Part shown: in pieces, positions 1-13,400 of the stretch
How the letters are laid out: the number at the start of each line of letters is the position of its first letter
How positions within the stretch are numbered: the first letter of the stretch is position 1
DNA from: Ryuthela nishihirai
Lineage: Eukaryota > Arthropoda > Arachnida > Araneae > Heptathelidae
DNA length: 64,000 bases
NCBI GenBank assembly: GCA_038380435.1
Contig: JAWZYU010000025.1
Span: 51,034,691 to 51,098,690, forward strand
Direction: 5' to 3'
Notes under the pieces: model-generated
Databases searched by the model: none
What the model was told of the DNA's origin: nothing
The model's input: the letters and a program-made list of their open reading frames with translations, nothing else
Made by a program: the position numbers and the translations under genes

Positions 1-204
1 ATAGTAAATACACAGATTACCTGTAGAAATAGACTTCAACAATAGTTAAAAACATCTGGAAAAAAATTATTGCTGACCTGGTGGGTATCGAACCATGAGT
101 TTGATTCTCACCATGTCAACAATATTTTTTTTTCAGATGTCTTTAACTAGGATGTGCTCCATTTCTTTTGAATGGCTTTGCTCTTGAGCAAGTTTTTCAT
201 TTAT

Positions 205-688
205 CTCAGGGGAGTTATGCGACTACTGGTAATGTGCTACATGAAATAAATAGGACAGACATTGCTTCTGGAACCTTTAAGATTCTATGGAGACTGGGAG
301 AAAAATAGGCTACTTAATAGTTAATCATTTCTAAAATTAGTTATAATAGTGAAACTTGCACCCTATGTAAGCAAGATAATGGGAAACTTGATGCCTTTGA
401 TTACAGATGCTTATTTAGTACCTTTGCTATTAGCTAGTCTGAATAAGAAAGCAATGATGAAGTTAGGTAAAAAAAAAATCATCAATCCCTATTTAACAGC
501 ATCTTGTGTAGGGAAAGACAGCATTGGCTTAGCTATGTTGCCCAGCATGCAGTACTACAGATGAGTGAAAAATTGTATAAGTGAGGCCTAAGACACAATG
601 GTCAATGTCAAACAGGACCTAGGAAATTAGCCTATAATGGCCAAGTGCAATAGCAGTAGGACATGTACGGAGAACTAAATTGCATTTT
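205..688 (+). mobile_element. RTE-type LINE, 3' fragment (C-terminal RT region)
   Basis: Conceptual translation across frameshifts and stops gives a version of the C-terminal part of the RTE-type LINE found intact at 20996-22654: HEINRTDIASGTFKILWRL, then CTLCKQDNGKLDAFDYRC, then NSILCRERQHWLSYVAQH. It ends near a segment reading MYGELNC, the counterpart of MLGELNC at the 3' end of the complete copy. The fragment is 5'-truncated, heavily mutated and carries no open frame of useful length. It lies in the downstream intron of the LIM gene, opposite to the gene. Family assignment rests on similarity to the copy inside this window. Confidence 0.8.
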
Positions 689-984
689 GTAAATGTAATA
701 ATGTAACCTCCTACATCTCATCAGAAAATTCTTTCTTGCAAAAGGTAATTAAAATTATGTATATGACTTTAGACAGAAAAAAATCTTGAAATTCTTAGAA
801 GCCCTGATTGTATATATTATCAAGTGTTACTAACTCTTTTCCATTGAAACTACAACATAGTGTGAAACAGTGCTAGAATGGGTGCTAAATTTCTGTGCTT
901 GCTAACTGGAATGTGTGTAATAAAATCATCTCTCTAGTAAGTTCGTAGAGAAATCAAATCCTAGAGCCAGTCTAAAATTATATT

Positions 985-2035
985 TTTTTTACTTTTTGGT
1001 TGGTTGGTTGTTTGGGGTTTTATAGCACATCGGCTACTAAGGCCATAATGTGCCAGACAAGACAAAAAGTAAAAAACAGATGAAAATCCCGTAAACCCAC
1101 AACCAAAGCTAAAAGCAACATGTAAAGGTGATTAAACACAACACAAAAACCAATAAAAATAGAGAATGTAAAAAAGATCAACAAGTGTAAAACTGGAAAA
1201 ATAACAACGGGTGTAGAAGATCCATGTAAAAATAACAAGGGTAAAAGATTACAGCTGGTTAAAATTGCCACAAAAACGTAAAAAATCAAAGACGGGAGTT
1301 AAAAGCGAGTCATTAGATAAAAGTTGTCCAAGTGTAAGTGGCTCGGACGTAAAATCATGACAAGTAAAATACAAACGTCATTCTAGATTAAAACAAGGGC
1401 AATGAATTAAAATATATTCGATAGTTAAAACAGTGTCATAAAACTCGCACTTAGGTTTGTCATCCACCTGAAGAAGGAAAGGGTGTGTAATAAACAAATG
1501 ACCTAGTGGAGCCGAGGTACTACAACTTCCTCCTTGTGAATCGTGTGAAAACAAGACTGCCACAGTTTGACAATGGGCTTGATCTTGAAAAGCTTGTTAT
1601 CAACCTGTTCAGATCAAGATCTCTGCCACTGTGCCCAGAGCTCAATGGAAAAATGCTGCCGGAAGTCCACATATGGAACCGGCAGTGGAGAGTCAGAGAG
1701 GGGCATAGCTGACTTGGCAGCAGCATCTGCCAAGTCAGCTACACCCCTCTCCGACTCTCCACTGCCAGTTCCATATATGCCAGACTTGACCGGGCAGCCA
1801 ACAGAAGAGAATGATGGTGGTGGCTGCCAGACGATGGAGCTGCTGGTGGATCTTGGAGAGAACAGGGTGAAACTGATGCCTCACAGAGATCAAAGCCTGT
1901 AGCGAGCTAAGTGAGTCGGTGTAAAGCACATACCGACGATGATGCTTAGCTGCTAAGTGGTCCAAGGCAAGGTTGATAGCATGCAACTCTGTTTTACTTT
2001 TTGGCAAATAAATATATTTAAAGCATTCCATCCAC
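985..2035 (-). mobile_element. LINE fragment with RNase H domain (I/jockey-like), 5'-truncated
   Basis: The minus strand from about 2031 encodes an RNase H-like stretch: ELHAINLALDHL, YVLYTDSLSSLQAL, HPVLSKIHQQLHRL, then FCWLPGQV, the usual end of a LINE RNase H domain. After a scrambled segment the frame resumes as ADLADAAAKSAMPLSDSPL and PVPYVDFRQHF. A zinc-knuckle-like tail follows (KCEFYDTVLTIEYILIHCP; the family normally has C-x2-C-x4-H-x4-C, and here the second C is Y and the H is Y). The 3' end, read on the minus strand, is a short AT-rich UTR ending in TAAAACCCCAAACAACC and further AACC units. There are frame breaks throughout, so it is not active. No target duplication was found. Confidence 0.75.
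1671..1776. repeat. Quasi-palindrome, 50-bp arms, inside the LINE fragment
   Basis: Arms 1671-1720 and 1727-1776 are reverse complements at 46 of 50 positions around a 6-base loop. One arm carries the expected LINE coding sequence (LSDSPLPVPYVDF on the minus strand). The other replaces the expected residues after GQVGI and scrambles the reading frame, so it looks like an inverted copy of its neighbour. Confidence 0.85.
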
Positions 2036-2169
2036 TAAAAGAATATATCTACAATATGAAATCCATTTCCCATTTTAATCATGTTTTTTTAGTTATGCTG
2101 TGCCATGAGTAGCTTTTTCAAAAAAATATTGAACTTGCTTTTAAATTTTGAAAAAACATTTGGTCGACA

Positions 2170-2711
2170 TTATAATGAATTGTTTCATTAAGTTGTATTT
2201 TGAAAATTTGTTTTTGGATGGAAGCAGTGACAGTTAAAGGAAGGCATAATAAATTGTTTGGAAATCTAAAATTAAAATATTAAAATGATACTGTCATAGC
2301 ATCATACGGGAACTTCGCCTGAGATATGGTGTATCTCAATGTCAAATATTGCAGAATGTGGAGTAGGAAGGCTACTGGAAACAGCCAAAACATATTTATC
2401 TGCCCAAGATTTAGGATTTTCTTGGAGTTATGATTTTATTGACACTTTTGTTTTTGCAAATTTGTTTTCATCTAAAAAAATTAGGTTATATGATTATGCT
2501 CACTTTATGTAACAAACATGGTACTGCAAAAAATCAAGAATTAGATTCTTAAAATTTATGGTATTTTGCTTCTTTTTCAAACAAAAAATTGCCTACTTTC
2601 ATAATTTTGCAAAAACATTCACTCAGAAATAATGAACTGTTTCGCTATGTGCATTTTGGAAAAAATTTTTGGGTGGAAGTAGTGACAGTTAAAGTAAGGC
2701 ATAAAAAATTT
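2170..2711 (+). repeat. Pair of diverged direct repeats
   Basis: About 2170-2262 and 2622-2711 share a run of blocks in the same order, including GGAAG.AGTGACAGTTAAA and AAGGCATA, with roughly four fifths of bases alike by eye. The period is about 450 bp. No coding sense was seen. It could be two copies of an old repeat or a local duplication. Confidence 0.5.
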
Positions 2712-4383
2712 GTTTTCGTCTACTTCAGGCTTTTAACATCTGCTACGATGACCAAATGTATTTATCTAAAGACTGGTAATCATGTACCATCATGTGATGG
2801 TCCACCCATTCACTTTTACTTTTCCTTAACCAGTTTTACTTTATTTACGTTATATTTATCATTTTTGGGATTATTTTATTTTTTTTTGGACTGATCACAA
2901 TTCTCATTTCTGAGCTGTAGGAGTTGCGCATGTGCAATTCCGACCTTTTGTCAACCACTAAAGCACGCATGTAAGACAACAGCTCTTGCATCATAACTAG
3001 CACGATTGTCATATTACGCAAATGTCTTTCCCAGCGTGCAATAGACACGTGCCGGATTTGTACACGTTATGACTAAGTGACGTTAGGTCACGGAGTGAAG
3101 TGTTGTGAGTAGAGTGTGGCATAAGGCCACAGAGAGTGTTGTTAGTGGAAGTTGAGATGATGTTACTTTAGATAGAAGGAGTTGTTAGTACTCCAACTTT
3201 GTATTGAATTGGGTGGGTCTTTGAATTTTTTTGGAAATAAACTTTGCTTTAGAAACTTTTGAATTTTTGCTATTTTTCTCTTGAGCAATGTTAATTGATT
3301 TTTGATTATATTTAAACTTTAATTAAACTTAATCCTTTTTGAATTCTTACTCAATAAGAAACGCTTGATAAATACATAACAAACCCTATTTCAACTTTAT
3401 TTGGCAAATTATTATTGCCTGGTGCCCAATACAGCTATCCAGAATTTGAATAAATTTGGATCAGACAAAAGGTCAAACTTTAAAAGTTAATAATCTTTGG
3501 AGCATTACAATCACAATGTCAAGTTACTCTCCAAACCACCAAGGGAGACTTCATAGTATTTATTCACCTCAGCATATCAAACTTCAGGTTATAACAAGTG
3601 GATGTACACAGTTTAACTACCACTGTAACCCTTCATTAAATTCGATTTTTAACAACAGCCATATCTTCAATACACCATATATCACTGAAACAGAACTTCC
3701 ATGATACTGGGTTTCTACTACAAAAAGTCTACCATGCTAGTGCAGAATAAGTTCCCATCTGCAAAATGAGGGGGCTTCTACTGCCTAGCACAATGGCAAA
3801 TAACTTATATTCATTATTGGGTTGTAAGATAAAATCATGAATTTGGGCAGGTATTATATGTTTTCTATAATTTGTTAACTTAACAGTGAAATTGTTATAA
3901 AATTAAATCTGTATTTATTATGGTAATACCTTTTTGTACTTGTAAATTTTAAACTTATTCTCTATTTTTCTCAGATGTTCCAATATTTGATATAAAAAAA
4001 CTGCAGCTCAAATTCTCTTTCATATTTGGTTAGCAAAAGAAATGTTCCCAATTTTCCTGTTGGCTATCAGAGAAAAAGTGTCAAAGCTTCTTTATGCACA
4101 AGATGATTGATTTACTTCTAAAATAATGGCCAACTGACATCAAAACTATATTTTAATTGCATTAAAATCATATGTAACAATGTGTTTTATATTAAAATCA
4201 AGTAAATTGCATCCAGAAAAGTGAACATGTTACAATGCCTGGAGTTGTGTTTAATACCTTACTGTGACTAGAGAGATAAACATTTTATTTATCTACAGTA
4301 CAGATTAGGGATTTTATCAAACTCTACTACATTAAAATATATTTTTAATTAAACATTATAACTATAAAAGAAAAACTATTTAC
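2712..4383. other. Intron sequence, nothing recognised
   Basis: AT-rich sequence in the intron downstream of the fourth LIM exon. I searched the minus strand for the missing second half of LIM2 and its Gly-rich tail (a CYGK...FGPKGYG-like exon) and did not find it, so the next coding exon is likely left of position 1. Confidence 0.5.
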
Positions 4384-4480
4384 TTTTGCAGTAAATTTCT
4401 CCTTCCCTTTCACATAATGTCATTGATTGTAATCTTTTGTGACATTCTTTACAGTTAAAGCATGTTGTCTTATGCCATGC
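4384..4480 (-). CDS. LIM gene exon (LIM2 core)
   Basis: Acceptor ATCTTTTTCAG|GC and donor CAAAA|GTAAAT give 97 bases in phase 0 to 1. It reads [20 protein letters not shown] then [12 protein letters not shown]. Ligands are H147, C151, C154, C157 and C175; the last ligand should be in the following exon, outside the window. An extra ACA (Thr) codon makes H-x3-C instead of H-x2-C, and Q replaces the usual D in the RLDS motif. Confidence 0.85.
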
Positions 4481-7400
4481 CTGAAAAAGATATAAATATT
4501 AAAAATATATTACTTTAATTTTCTCAATAAAAACCCTTAAAATATTTTAGGTTTATTTAAAAAACGTTTCATTGACAGACATTTGTTTTTTGCTGATAAA
4601 TGTATATGACATAGCATATATTGATAACAAGGACAAGGACAAATCAATAGAAATAAAGTCACTTACACTTTGCACCAGTTTATAAATCAAATTATAAAAA
4701 CAATGAATTATAGAATATGAATTTTTCAAATTTTCTAAACTATGGAAAATGCTTTTAATTTCTATAAAAAGAATAAAATTTTCAAACATTTACAAGTTTA
4801 GAGAGAAGGAATTCACAACAAGTTATCTAGATTTGCTAGGTAAAAAGCTTCAAAGAGCCATATGATAAATTGATATTAAAATTGTGGAAGAGAAAATCCA
4901 ACAGGTAACATAACACAAATTTTAGCCCTTACTTTCAACACAAAATGTCCTGGAATGAGCATTATGACAGCCTTCATTTGGCCAATAAAAAGCACCAACT
5001 TCTCAGATGCACGGCAAACACAACTTGGGGATGTAAACCAAAATGTCTAATAAATCTTTACTCAGCAATTCTGAGGCCCAAAGTTGAATATAATCTAACA
5101 GTTAATGCAACTGAAACACTAAAACAAAAAACTGAGATATCTCAACATCAAATCCTAAAATATTTTACATAGTAACTTCCATCATGTCCCAATATTTTTA
5201 TTCTGGCAGAGACCTCCATGCCTTCCATTAAAATCAGACTACAGGAACAGTTGAAAAAAAAATTCCTAAGGGTGGCCACCGGGCATCAAAACCATCATAT
5301 GTTTAATATGAATATGACAAACATCATACCCACAGGAAAAATCCTACAAGATTTAAAACAATATCCAATCTATGAAGATATAAAATGAAAAGAAAATTCA
5401 AATGGCTCTCAGAGTAAGTTTATCAAGTTTATCAAATTTTTTGCCCTAGTGGGGAAAACGATTTCAGAAGAAATATGCTTCTTCCATTATTTTGAAAGAA
5501 ATTGAAAACTTTATTATTTACTGTAGAAATTCTACTGATGCTTTAACCCTTTCACTACCTTACCAGCCCAAATAGGTGATTTTAAGTGGACTTGTGCAAT
5601 AAATGTTATTTCTTTCCCTTCACTACCTTTACCTGCACAAAGGGTTAATCAAATTTTTGAATTCAAAGCAAATTTTATTATTCATTTAATTTTTATCGAT
5701 TATTTACTTCAAGCTAGTAAGATGGGTTACATAGGTAGTTCATCAAATTTTAATTATTTTTCGACATTTATTTGTTAGTACTATTAAAAATAAAATGATC
5801 AATAACTTAAAGAAATGACAACACAATAACTTAACCCTTTGCACTCCAGATTTTTTTTTTAGTATGATTGTTAAATAGTATTAGTATGTCGCCATAGTGG
5901 CATCTATGGAGTGCAAAGGGTTAATGTACAGATGTAGTATATCATTCTGTAACAAAAAACTTATTAGTTTCAAGTACATATTGATTTCATAGTTTGAAAT
6001 TATTATATTAGAATAAAAAATAAAGTTATAATACTAATTTTTACAGATTGGTTTATTACTTTTCAATTTTGTGACTTTATAAGAAAGCATCATATAATAA
6101 TTTACTTTCTATTCCTATTCATTGCTACAATTTCCCTACAATTGATATTCTTGATCCTGATAGATTGGTTCTTTGATTGATAGGCAAATTCTACAATAAA
6201 AAGCCAATTTTACAGTTTAAAGGTTATTTATATAATAGGAAATAAGCAATTCAAGATAATAAATGAATTTTTTGTTATTGAAAAAGGAATCGTTACAGGA
6301 TCTATACTGGAACCTAGACTATTTTTTATATGTACGAGAATGGATCATTTAATTTGTGGACTGCCATCAGCAACCATTAGCAGTGTTTCATATAACTTAA
6401 TACTTGATATGTAAAAACAAAGTGATTCTTCAAGCAAAAGGAGCAATGTGTGCAAATTGAAACACATTGTGATATTATTGCAAGTAATAGCAAAACACAG
6501 TGTGCCGTTTTCTCGCTTTTGAAAGGTGTTCGTTTTTGTGTATGCCACTCTTTGCAGACTACAGCTGATCTGGAAACTGGGCAGAGGTATTTGATACATT
6601 ATCTTGTTCATCCTCCTCCTCCTCCTCCTCCTCCTCAAGCAGCCATGGGCTATCGAGGTTCAACCAGACTGTGCAATTTAGTTCTCCAAGCATATCTTGT
6701 TCAGTGAGGCTTAAATGGAACACAATCACAGAAATGACCCAGGTATATTGAAAACAGTACTTGAAACAATGCACGATTTTCAAGTAGCACAAAGTTTACA
6801 GATGGCACATTTCCATAGAAGATGACAAGATCTGGGTAATCAAGCACTATTCTCCACAGACTTGAGTCACTTTTGCAATTTCCTGTGCACCATTTAAGCC
6901 TTGCCAAACACACTAATATATCATATACCACTACTCAGTTTCCAGATCAGCCATAGTGTGCAAAAATTCTTGCACGCAATGATGAGCACCTTTCCAAAGT
7001 GAAAAAAATGGCAGACTGAATGTACACTATTCTACTGTTACTTATGACCATATTACATGTTTCAATTTGAACATACTACTCCATGCTTTTGAAGAGTTGC
7101 TGTGTTGCCACATATAAGTCATATGAAAAGCTGCTTATTGTTGGAGATGGCAGTCCATGAATTAAATGATCCACCTATGTACGTATAATGTGACCAGTTG
7201 TTCCAATTTTAAATATACTGTCTTACTAACTGATTTAGTATAGTGTATACCATCCCAGTAGCCAAGTGGCTAGTGCACTTGGCTACTAATCAAAAAGATC
7301 AGGGTTTGAGCCCTGGATAAGTTATAGACATTTCTGTGTTGTCTTTTTGCTGGGGTTTGCCTTTTTCACAGATCTTTTCTATGGCACATCAAACTGACAG

Positions 7401-10400
7401 GCTCCTATCATACCTCTGTGGCAAGCAGCTACTTGGGGGTAATTTGTTTTATTTTGAACTCTGCACAAGTTGAACAGTACTAATTTTCATAATTCATTAT
7501 GCATAATATCATTAAATTTGTACACATTTATCTGTAATTGTCTGCAAGATGACATTGGCAATCTTAAAAATGCAAATTACAAATACAGCACATGATGCCC
7601 ATCAATTAGTAATCTATCATTCAAGGCACTGATTTCTCCTAAGCATCACACTTCCCAATATCTAACTTTAATACTTTGAACATGCTATTTGATTGTTTTT
7701 TCATTTATCACTAATTATGAAATATCATTACATATTCTGTAATATACTGTGATAAAGTTAAATTGCATTAATTTTGGTACATATTTTCTTACATCTATAA
7801 TTTATTTCATTAGACCTGAGAGAAAAATACATAACAGTGGGAGAAACAAGAAATAAGGAAAGTACATATTCGATCTATATAAAAAAGTTGAATGTCTGTC
7901 TATTGAAAACCTGACTTGTACTATTATCATATTGACTCGCAGTACATGCTTTGATTAGTGAATAAACAGACTTTGGATCCATGTGGCCTGAGCAAGTGAT
8001 ACAGAACACAACACCAAGGTCAGCAGCAAGTACTCCATCTGAAAACAGAAAATGACATTATTTGGCTATTCTGCTAGCAAGAGTGTTGATTGCACAGAGA
8101 TAGAAGAGCTTTATTTAGAAGACACCAACAAATGGTGTTCTGCTGAGAGTCTATCCTGGAGTTTTGATATTCATGCTGCTGTTTTTTAAAGCACAGTGAA
8201 TACATGTGGGGGAACACAATCTCATGTGCAGTAGCACTGGATGTGTTGCAGCAACAGAAAACATTGGAAGTAAGGCCACACAAGCAGGCACTGAATGTTT
8301 CTGCATTATGCAATGATCTTATCTCTAGCCAAGTGTTAAGAGAAAAGGAAGAGAGATGCTGAAAGATTTTTAATGAAGGTTTTGTTTTACTGCATACGGC
8401 AAAGGGGATTAAGTCCCATCAATGGGAAATATGTGAAATAGATATTGCCTACCAGCAGGAGAGGAAAAGTTTTGAGACTTGCACATTCAAATGTTTAGAG
8501 GGTGCACCTTTCCATGGTTAAGTTTACAAAGTACATCTATCTGTCATTTTCCTTTTCAGTCAGAGATATCCAGGGATATCAAACAATGCCAGGAGTAAAG
8601 TAAAGGGTGCCAATTGAGATACAGGTGATACAAAGGCAACAAAGTAGTTATTAAACCAGTAAATATGACCGATGTTGCCTTTTTAAAATCATAGAGACTT
8701 ATGTGGCAGATTCTTTTGGACCATCTAACAAGTGGAGACACAAGCATATTTTGTGAAATGTTGATTGTCATTCCAGATGGCCAAAGTGATATGTTACCAT
8801 TGACTACATATGTGATTTGCAAATCACTGCTGCAGATATTTGCAAGAACTAGCATATCTGAGATTGTAGCCTTGGATTAGGGTTGCAATTTTACAGTGTA
8901 ATTAGCTACAGAACTCAGAAGAGGGATAACCATAGATTAGGTTCTCCCTCTCCGTGTGCATTCCGAGTCTACTAAGCTTGTGGAATTGGACCATAAAAAG
9001 GGCGATGCATCATATTGTATGGAAACATCTCAGGGAATGGAACTGCATTTTATTGCACTTGCTATGGGTGTAGCTTTCCCCACACACAGGGCCATGGCTT
9101 AAGTCCCACCTAACAGACTGCAACCTTTCCAAGCCCATCAGTGTCCCCTACTGACTGTGGGCAGGGCGGGGAGTTTTGCAGAGATAAATCTCAACACTGA
9201 CCCAACTGGGACTCGAACCTGGGAACTGCAGATTACGAACCTAGTGCTCTACCAACTGAGTTGATGGTTTCAACTCTATTGCACTGATGGGAGGGTGCAT
9301 TGTGTGGTTTACACCACATATGCACTCTCCCATTGGCACGATAGAGTTGAAACTGTGATTTGTCAGATCAGATGATGTATTTCCAATCCTCTGCACTCCA
9401 GTTGCAACAGGCCTTTGCAAACTGCAGCTAATCTTTTGGTGCCTTGCAGTCAAGAAGGGGACATTATGTGTACGTCGACTACTATAGCCTATTATTTTCA
9501 TGGTACGAAAGATTGTGCATAAGCTTGTGGACATACACTCATTCAATTCAGACATTATCTCTATGGTAGCTGTGCGATTCCTTGTAACAATGCGGGACAG
9601 TCTGCACTCATCTTGAGTCAATTGCATGTTCAATTTCTGCTGCTGGTTGGAAGTTTCACTGAGTTTCACACAGTCTTGGTATACATGTGCGACAGTCTGA
9701 CATGGAAATCCCAACAGTTCAGCTGTTGTGGTGATTGAACAACCAGCCTTCCCTGCACTCAACATCTGGCAACAGTCAAACTCACCCATGATTATTTTAT
9801 TGGAAAAAAAAGATCAGGCATTGCCAGTTTCAGATGCAGTACTTCTGCTTTGCACATTGTTATTGGAGTATATATAATAATTTGTTCATTCAATATATAT
9901 ACTGTCAGGGCAAGCAATCTTAATCTAAGAAAAAAAAATGGTTATTTTGGCTAGCAATAAATTAAAAAAAAATTTCGTGCTAAAATTACTTTGACAAAAT
10001 TTACATCTTATGTAAAAATATTTTCTTAAGCAGTTGTAGGGTGTAGATTCTATAGCCCACAACTACTCATGAAACTGTACCCCTTTAATTTAGGAATCTG
10101 ACTGTTTTTACAACATAATTTAAAAGTGTCCCACTTTTACTCTTAATTGAGTACTGCCATGCTGAAATGTCCCACTTTTAAGCTTCAAAGATCTGCTGTT
10201 ATCAGAAAAAGACTCTCACAAGTGTAAGAAATAGATATCCTCAATTCTTCATGCTTACTAGTTTGCTGTAACAATTGGTCCAGACTTCATTTTAATGGAT
10301 AATATCTATTCACACTGAGTTTGCATAGATGGCCAATACCTTCTGAGTGACACTGGAGTCCATGCTAATTGGCCAGAATGATCTCCAGACCTAATTCTTG

Positions 10401-13400
10401 TAGAGCATATCTGGAGCAGTATTGGGCAGCCAATGGCTTGTGAGCAACAAGTTCTTTTCATATTTTTGTGTTTTTTATATGTAGCTGGTTATTTTGATAA
10501 AAATTTGGGATAAGTAATGAACAACAATGAAATAATAAAGTCAATTAAGAGTTGGCTAGTTAACTTGGTGAACCACATTAATTGGCTAAAATCAATGCCA
10601 ACTTCAAATTATCAAAGCAGTAATGCTGAAAAACATATCTCGTGGTTTGTTTTTAGTTTTTTTTTAATTCTTTCATACTATATATTATTTTTTACTTGCA
10701 TTTTTGCCTTTCATCCAGGATTTTGATTAGATTCCTTCAGAAACAAAGTTTTTAGTCAATTCCTATTAAGGGGGAAACCGATGGGCTTGGAAAGGCCGCC
10801 GTCCGTCGGATGGGACGTTAAGCCGTGGCCCCGTGTGCGGGAGAGCCATACCCTGTGCACGTTAAAGAACATGCTGGATGGCCTTGACGGGAGGCTACCA
10901 TCTGTCTCCCAACAGTTGTTCCAGTGGGTCCCCTCCCCCAACTTTCTCTGAGCCTTCAGGGTCCATGTGACCTGGCCATTTAGCCCATGGTGTGCAAAAA
11001 AAGTGCCGCTCAGAGGTAAAACAACCCAACCCAATTCCTATTACTCATAAAAATGCATTTTTTAATAAAGATATTTTCTTGATTCCTTAAAAACATTTTA
11101 TTCTCATTACGAATATGTTTAAATTTCTAAATAGATTATTTTTCTTATTTCTTTAATAATTTTTTTCTTTATTGGTTCTTCACTAAGTCTCCCAGTCCAC
11201 TGCAGAAAGAACTACATCTTAATTCTCCTTCCAAGAAGTCTCACTAAGCTGGAGTTTGCCCTTCAGCATGAATGGGAATAGCTACTTCTAACACTGACAG
11301 TCTAGTTTTCAACATTGAGGAGTATCAAGCCTGTGTTGGTGCAAGAGGAAATAACATTCCACATTAGGGAATATTTCCATTGCTCTAGATGAATTTGTTT
11401 ATTTTATTTTTTTGTCTACTGAAACATAGATGATAATCACAGTGGTACCTGGTTGACATTTTATGTCAATATATCAATAACTATTTTGTCGAAAACAAAT
11501 TTGCCAACATATGGGACTTGAACCCGCATCTCTCCAGAAACATGCCAGAGTATTCTTATCATTTGAACTAATTGCAGATATATTAATTTTTTCCACAAAA
11601 TATTTTTTTGTCTAATTTTGAACTCATTAGTATAATTCTTTCAGGTTGGAATTTTTTCAATCTTTGTGCATTATTAAGTAATATAATAACACATCACTTA
11701 CTATGAGTTCAATCTCTCACTATATTGTCATTAAAATATGATTAGGGTTTTTGAATTATTCAAGATATTGTGTTTCATTCTCAACTTTTGAGCATCTGTG
11801 TAGTTGCATTGATTTAAAAGTAGTCTTCAACTTTTAGGTTTAATTTTTATACAGATAACGAAAGGTTACGTATTTTCAGCTTCAATAGTTGCACCATTTA
11901 TCTTTATTATTCAAATTTTTAATATGAAAAACAACATGGCCAGTATGAGAAGATATTTGGTGGTGGGGAGATCAAATTGAAGTGTTGCTTTTCTTCAGTG
12001 CATTGAATGAAAATTGCATTATATGACAATAATCCTTAACACTAGCATGCATTACCTGAGAGCTTTCATTAGCTATGTACAGCATTTGTAACAGCATCAT
12101 AGTTGAACATGGGGTATACATTTAAACAGGTAAAACTTAGAAGCAAGTTTTAGGTATTTATTAAAACTCTCTAACCTTTTTTGCTTTACATATAATCACA
12201 GATAATACTGATTCCTTACTCACTATTATATAGTCTTCATTATATTCGAAAGTATTCTTGGTACTTCAATTTTAGCGAGGCCCCGGAAAAGTTGTCTAAC
12301 TTAATCGATAGATGGCGACACTTGCACCAGCTAATTTGGTGATTAATTAGCGTCTTTGATTTCAGTTAAACTGATAGCGGCCTTGGCGGGAAAAGGGAAT
12401 TGGCGCTCTGTTCGTTGTTAAACATTTAATATGCTTACTATTTTCAATCTGCCATCGACGGAAAAAGATGCTATAGCTTTTTTCCAAGAGAAATGCATTT
12501 TGCCCGCTGAAAGGATTTGTGAAAATGGCCATAGTATGCAACTTTATGTTGGAAAACATACCATCTGGAGATGCAATGTCAGGGGTTGCAAAAAGAAGAA
12601 AGGTCTTCGTTTGGAGAATTGGTTTAGTGGATCAAGAATATCCTTTCTCATGGCATTGCGGTTCATGTACTGTTGGAGCGAGGAACTCACTTCAATCCGA
12701 TAGTGCAACAAACAATTAAACATGGGACAAACAGCAGTCAACGACTGGAATAATTACATGAGGGAAGTCTGCTCCGAATTCATGATAAGACATTCAGCCA
12801 ATAAAATAGGAGGACCTGATAAAATCGTGGAAATTGATGAATCCCTCTTCGTAAAGCGGAAGAATAATGCAGGGAGAGTACTGCCGCAACAGTGGATTTT
12901 AGGTGGCATTTGTTGCGACGACAACGAGTGTTTCTTGGTTCAAGTAGAAAACAGAACTGCGAGAACCCTCATGGAGAACATCCAAGAGCACGTTAGTGAG
13001 GGATCGGTGATCTACACGGACTGCTGGAATGGTTATAAAACAAAAGAACTGGAGGAAGCTAGTTTCCGTCACTTTACGGTGAACCATAAGTACAACTTTG
13101 TGGATCGTACGACTGGCACTCATACCCAGAAAATAGAACGCTTATGGGGATCAGCAAAATGGCGAAACAAAAAGCACAGGGGTACGGCTCGCCATCACTT
13201 GGAGTCTTACCTAGCAGAATTCATGTTCAGGCATCACGTCGGCCGTGATAATGTGTTTGACGCATTATTAGCAGCAATTGCTGAACTGTGGCAACCAAAT
13301 CAGTCGTCCGAATTATAAAAAAAGCCCCAAAAAATTTTAAGCCAAGTGAGAACAAATCAGTAAAGACTGCCATGTTAAACCTATGAGAAGTCTTTACTGA

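Noticed and set aside
6345..6638. Arg-rich or Pro-rich open frames at 6345-6638 and 6450-6707
   Set aside because: They run through the (GAG)n tail of the 82-bp LINE copy and the foldback arms; not a gene.
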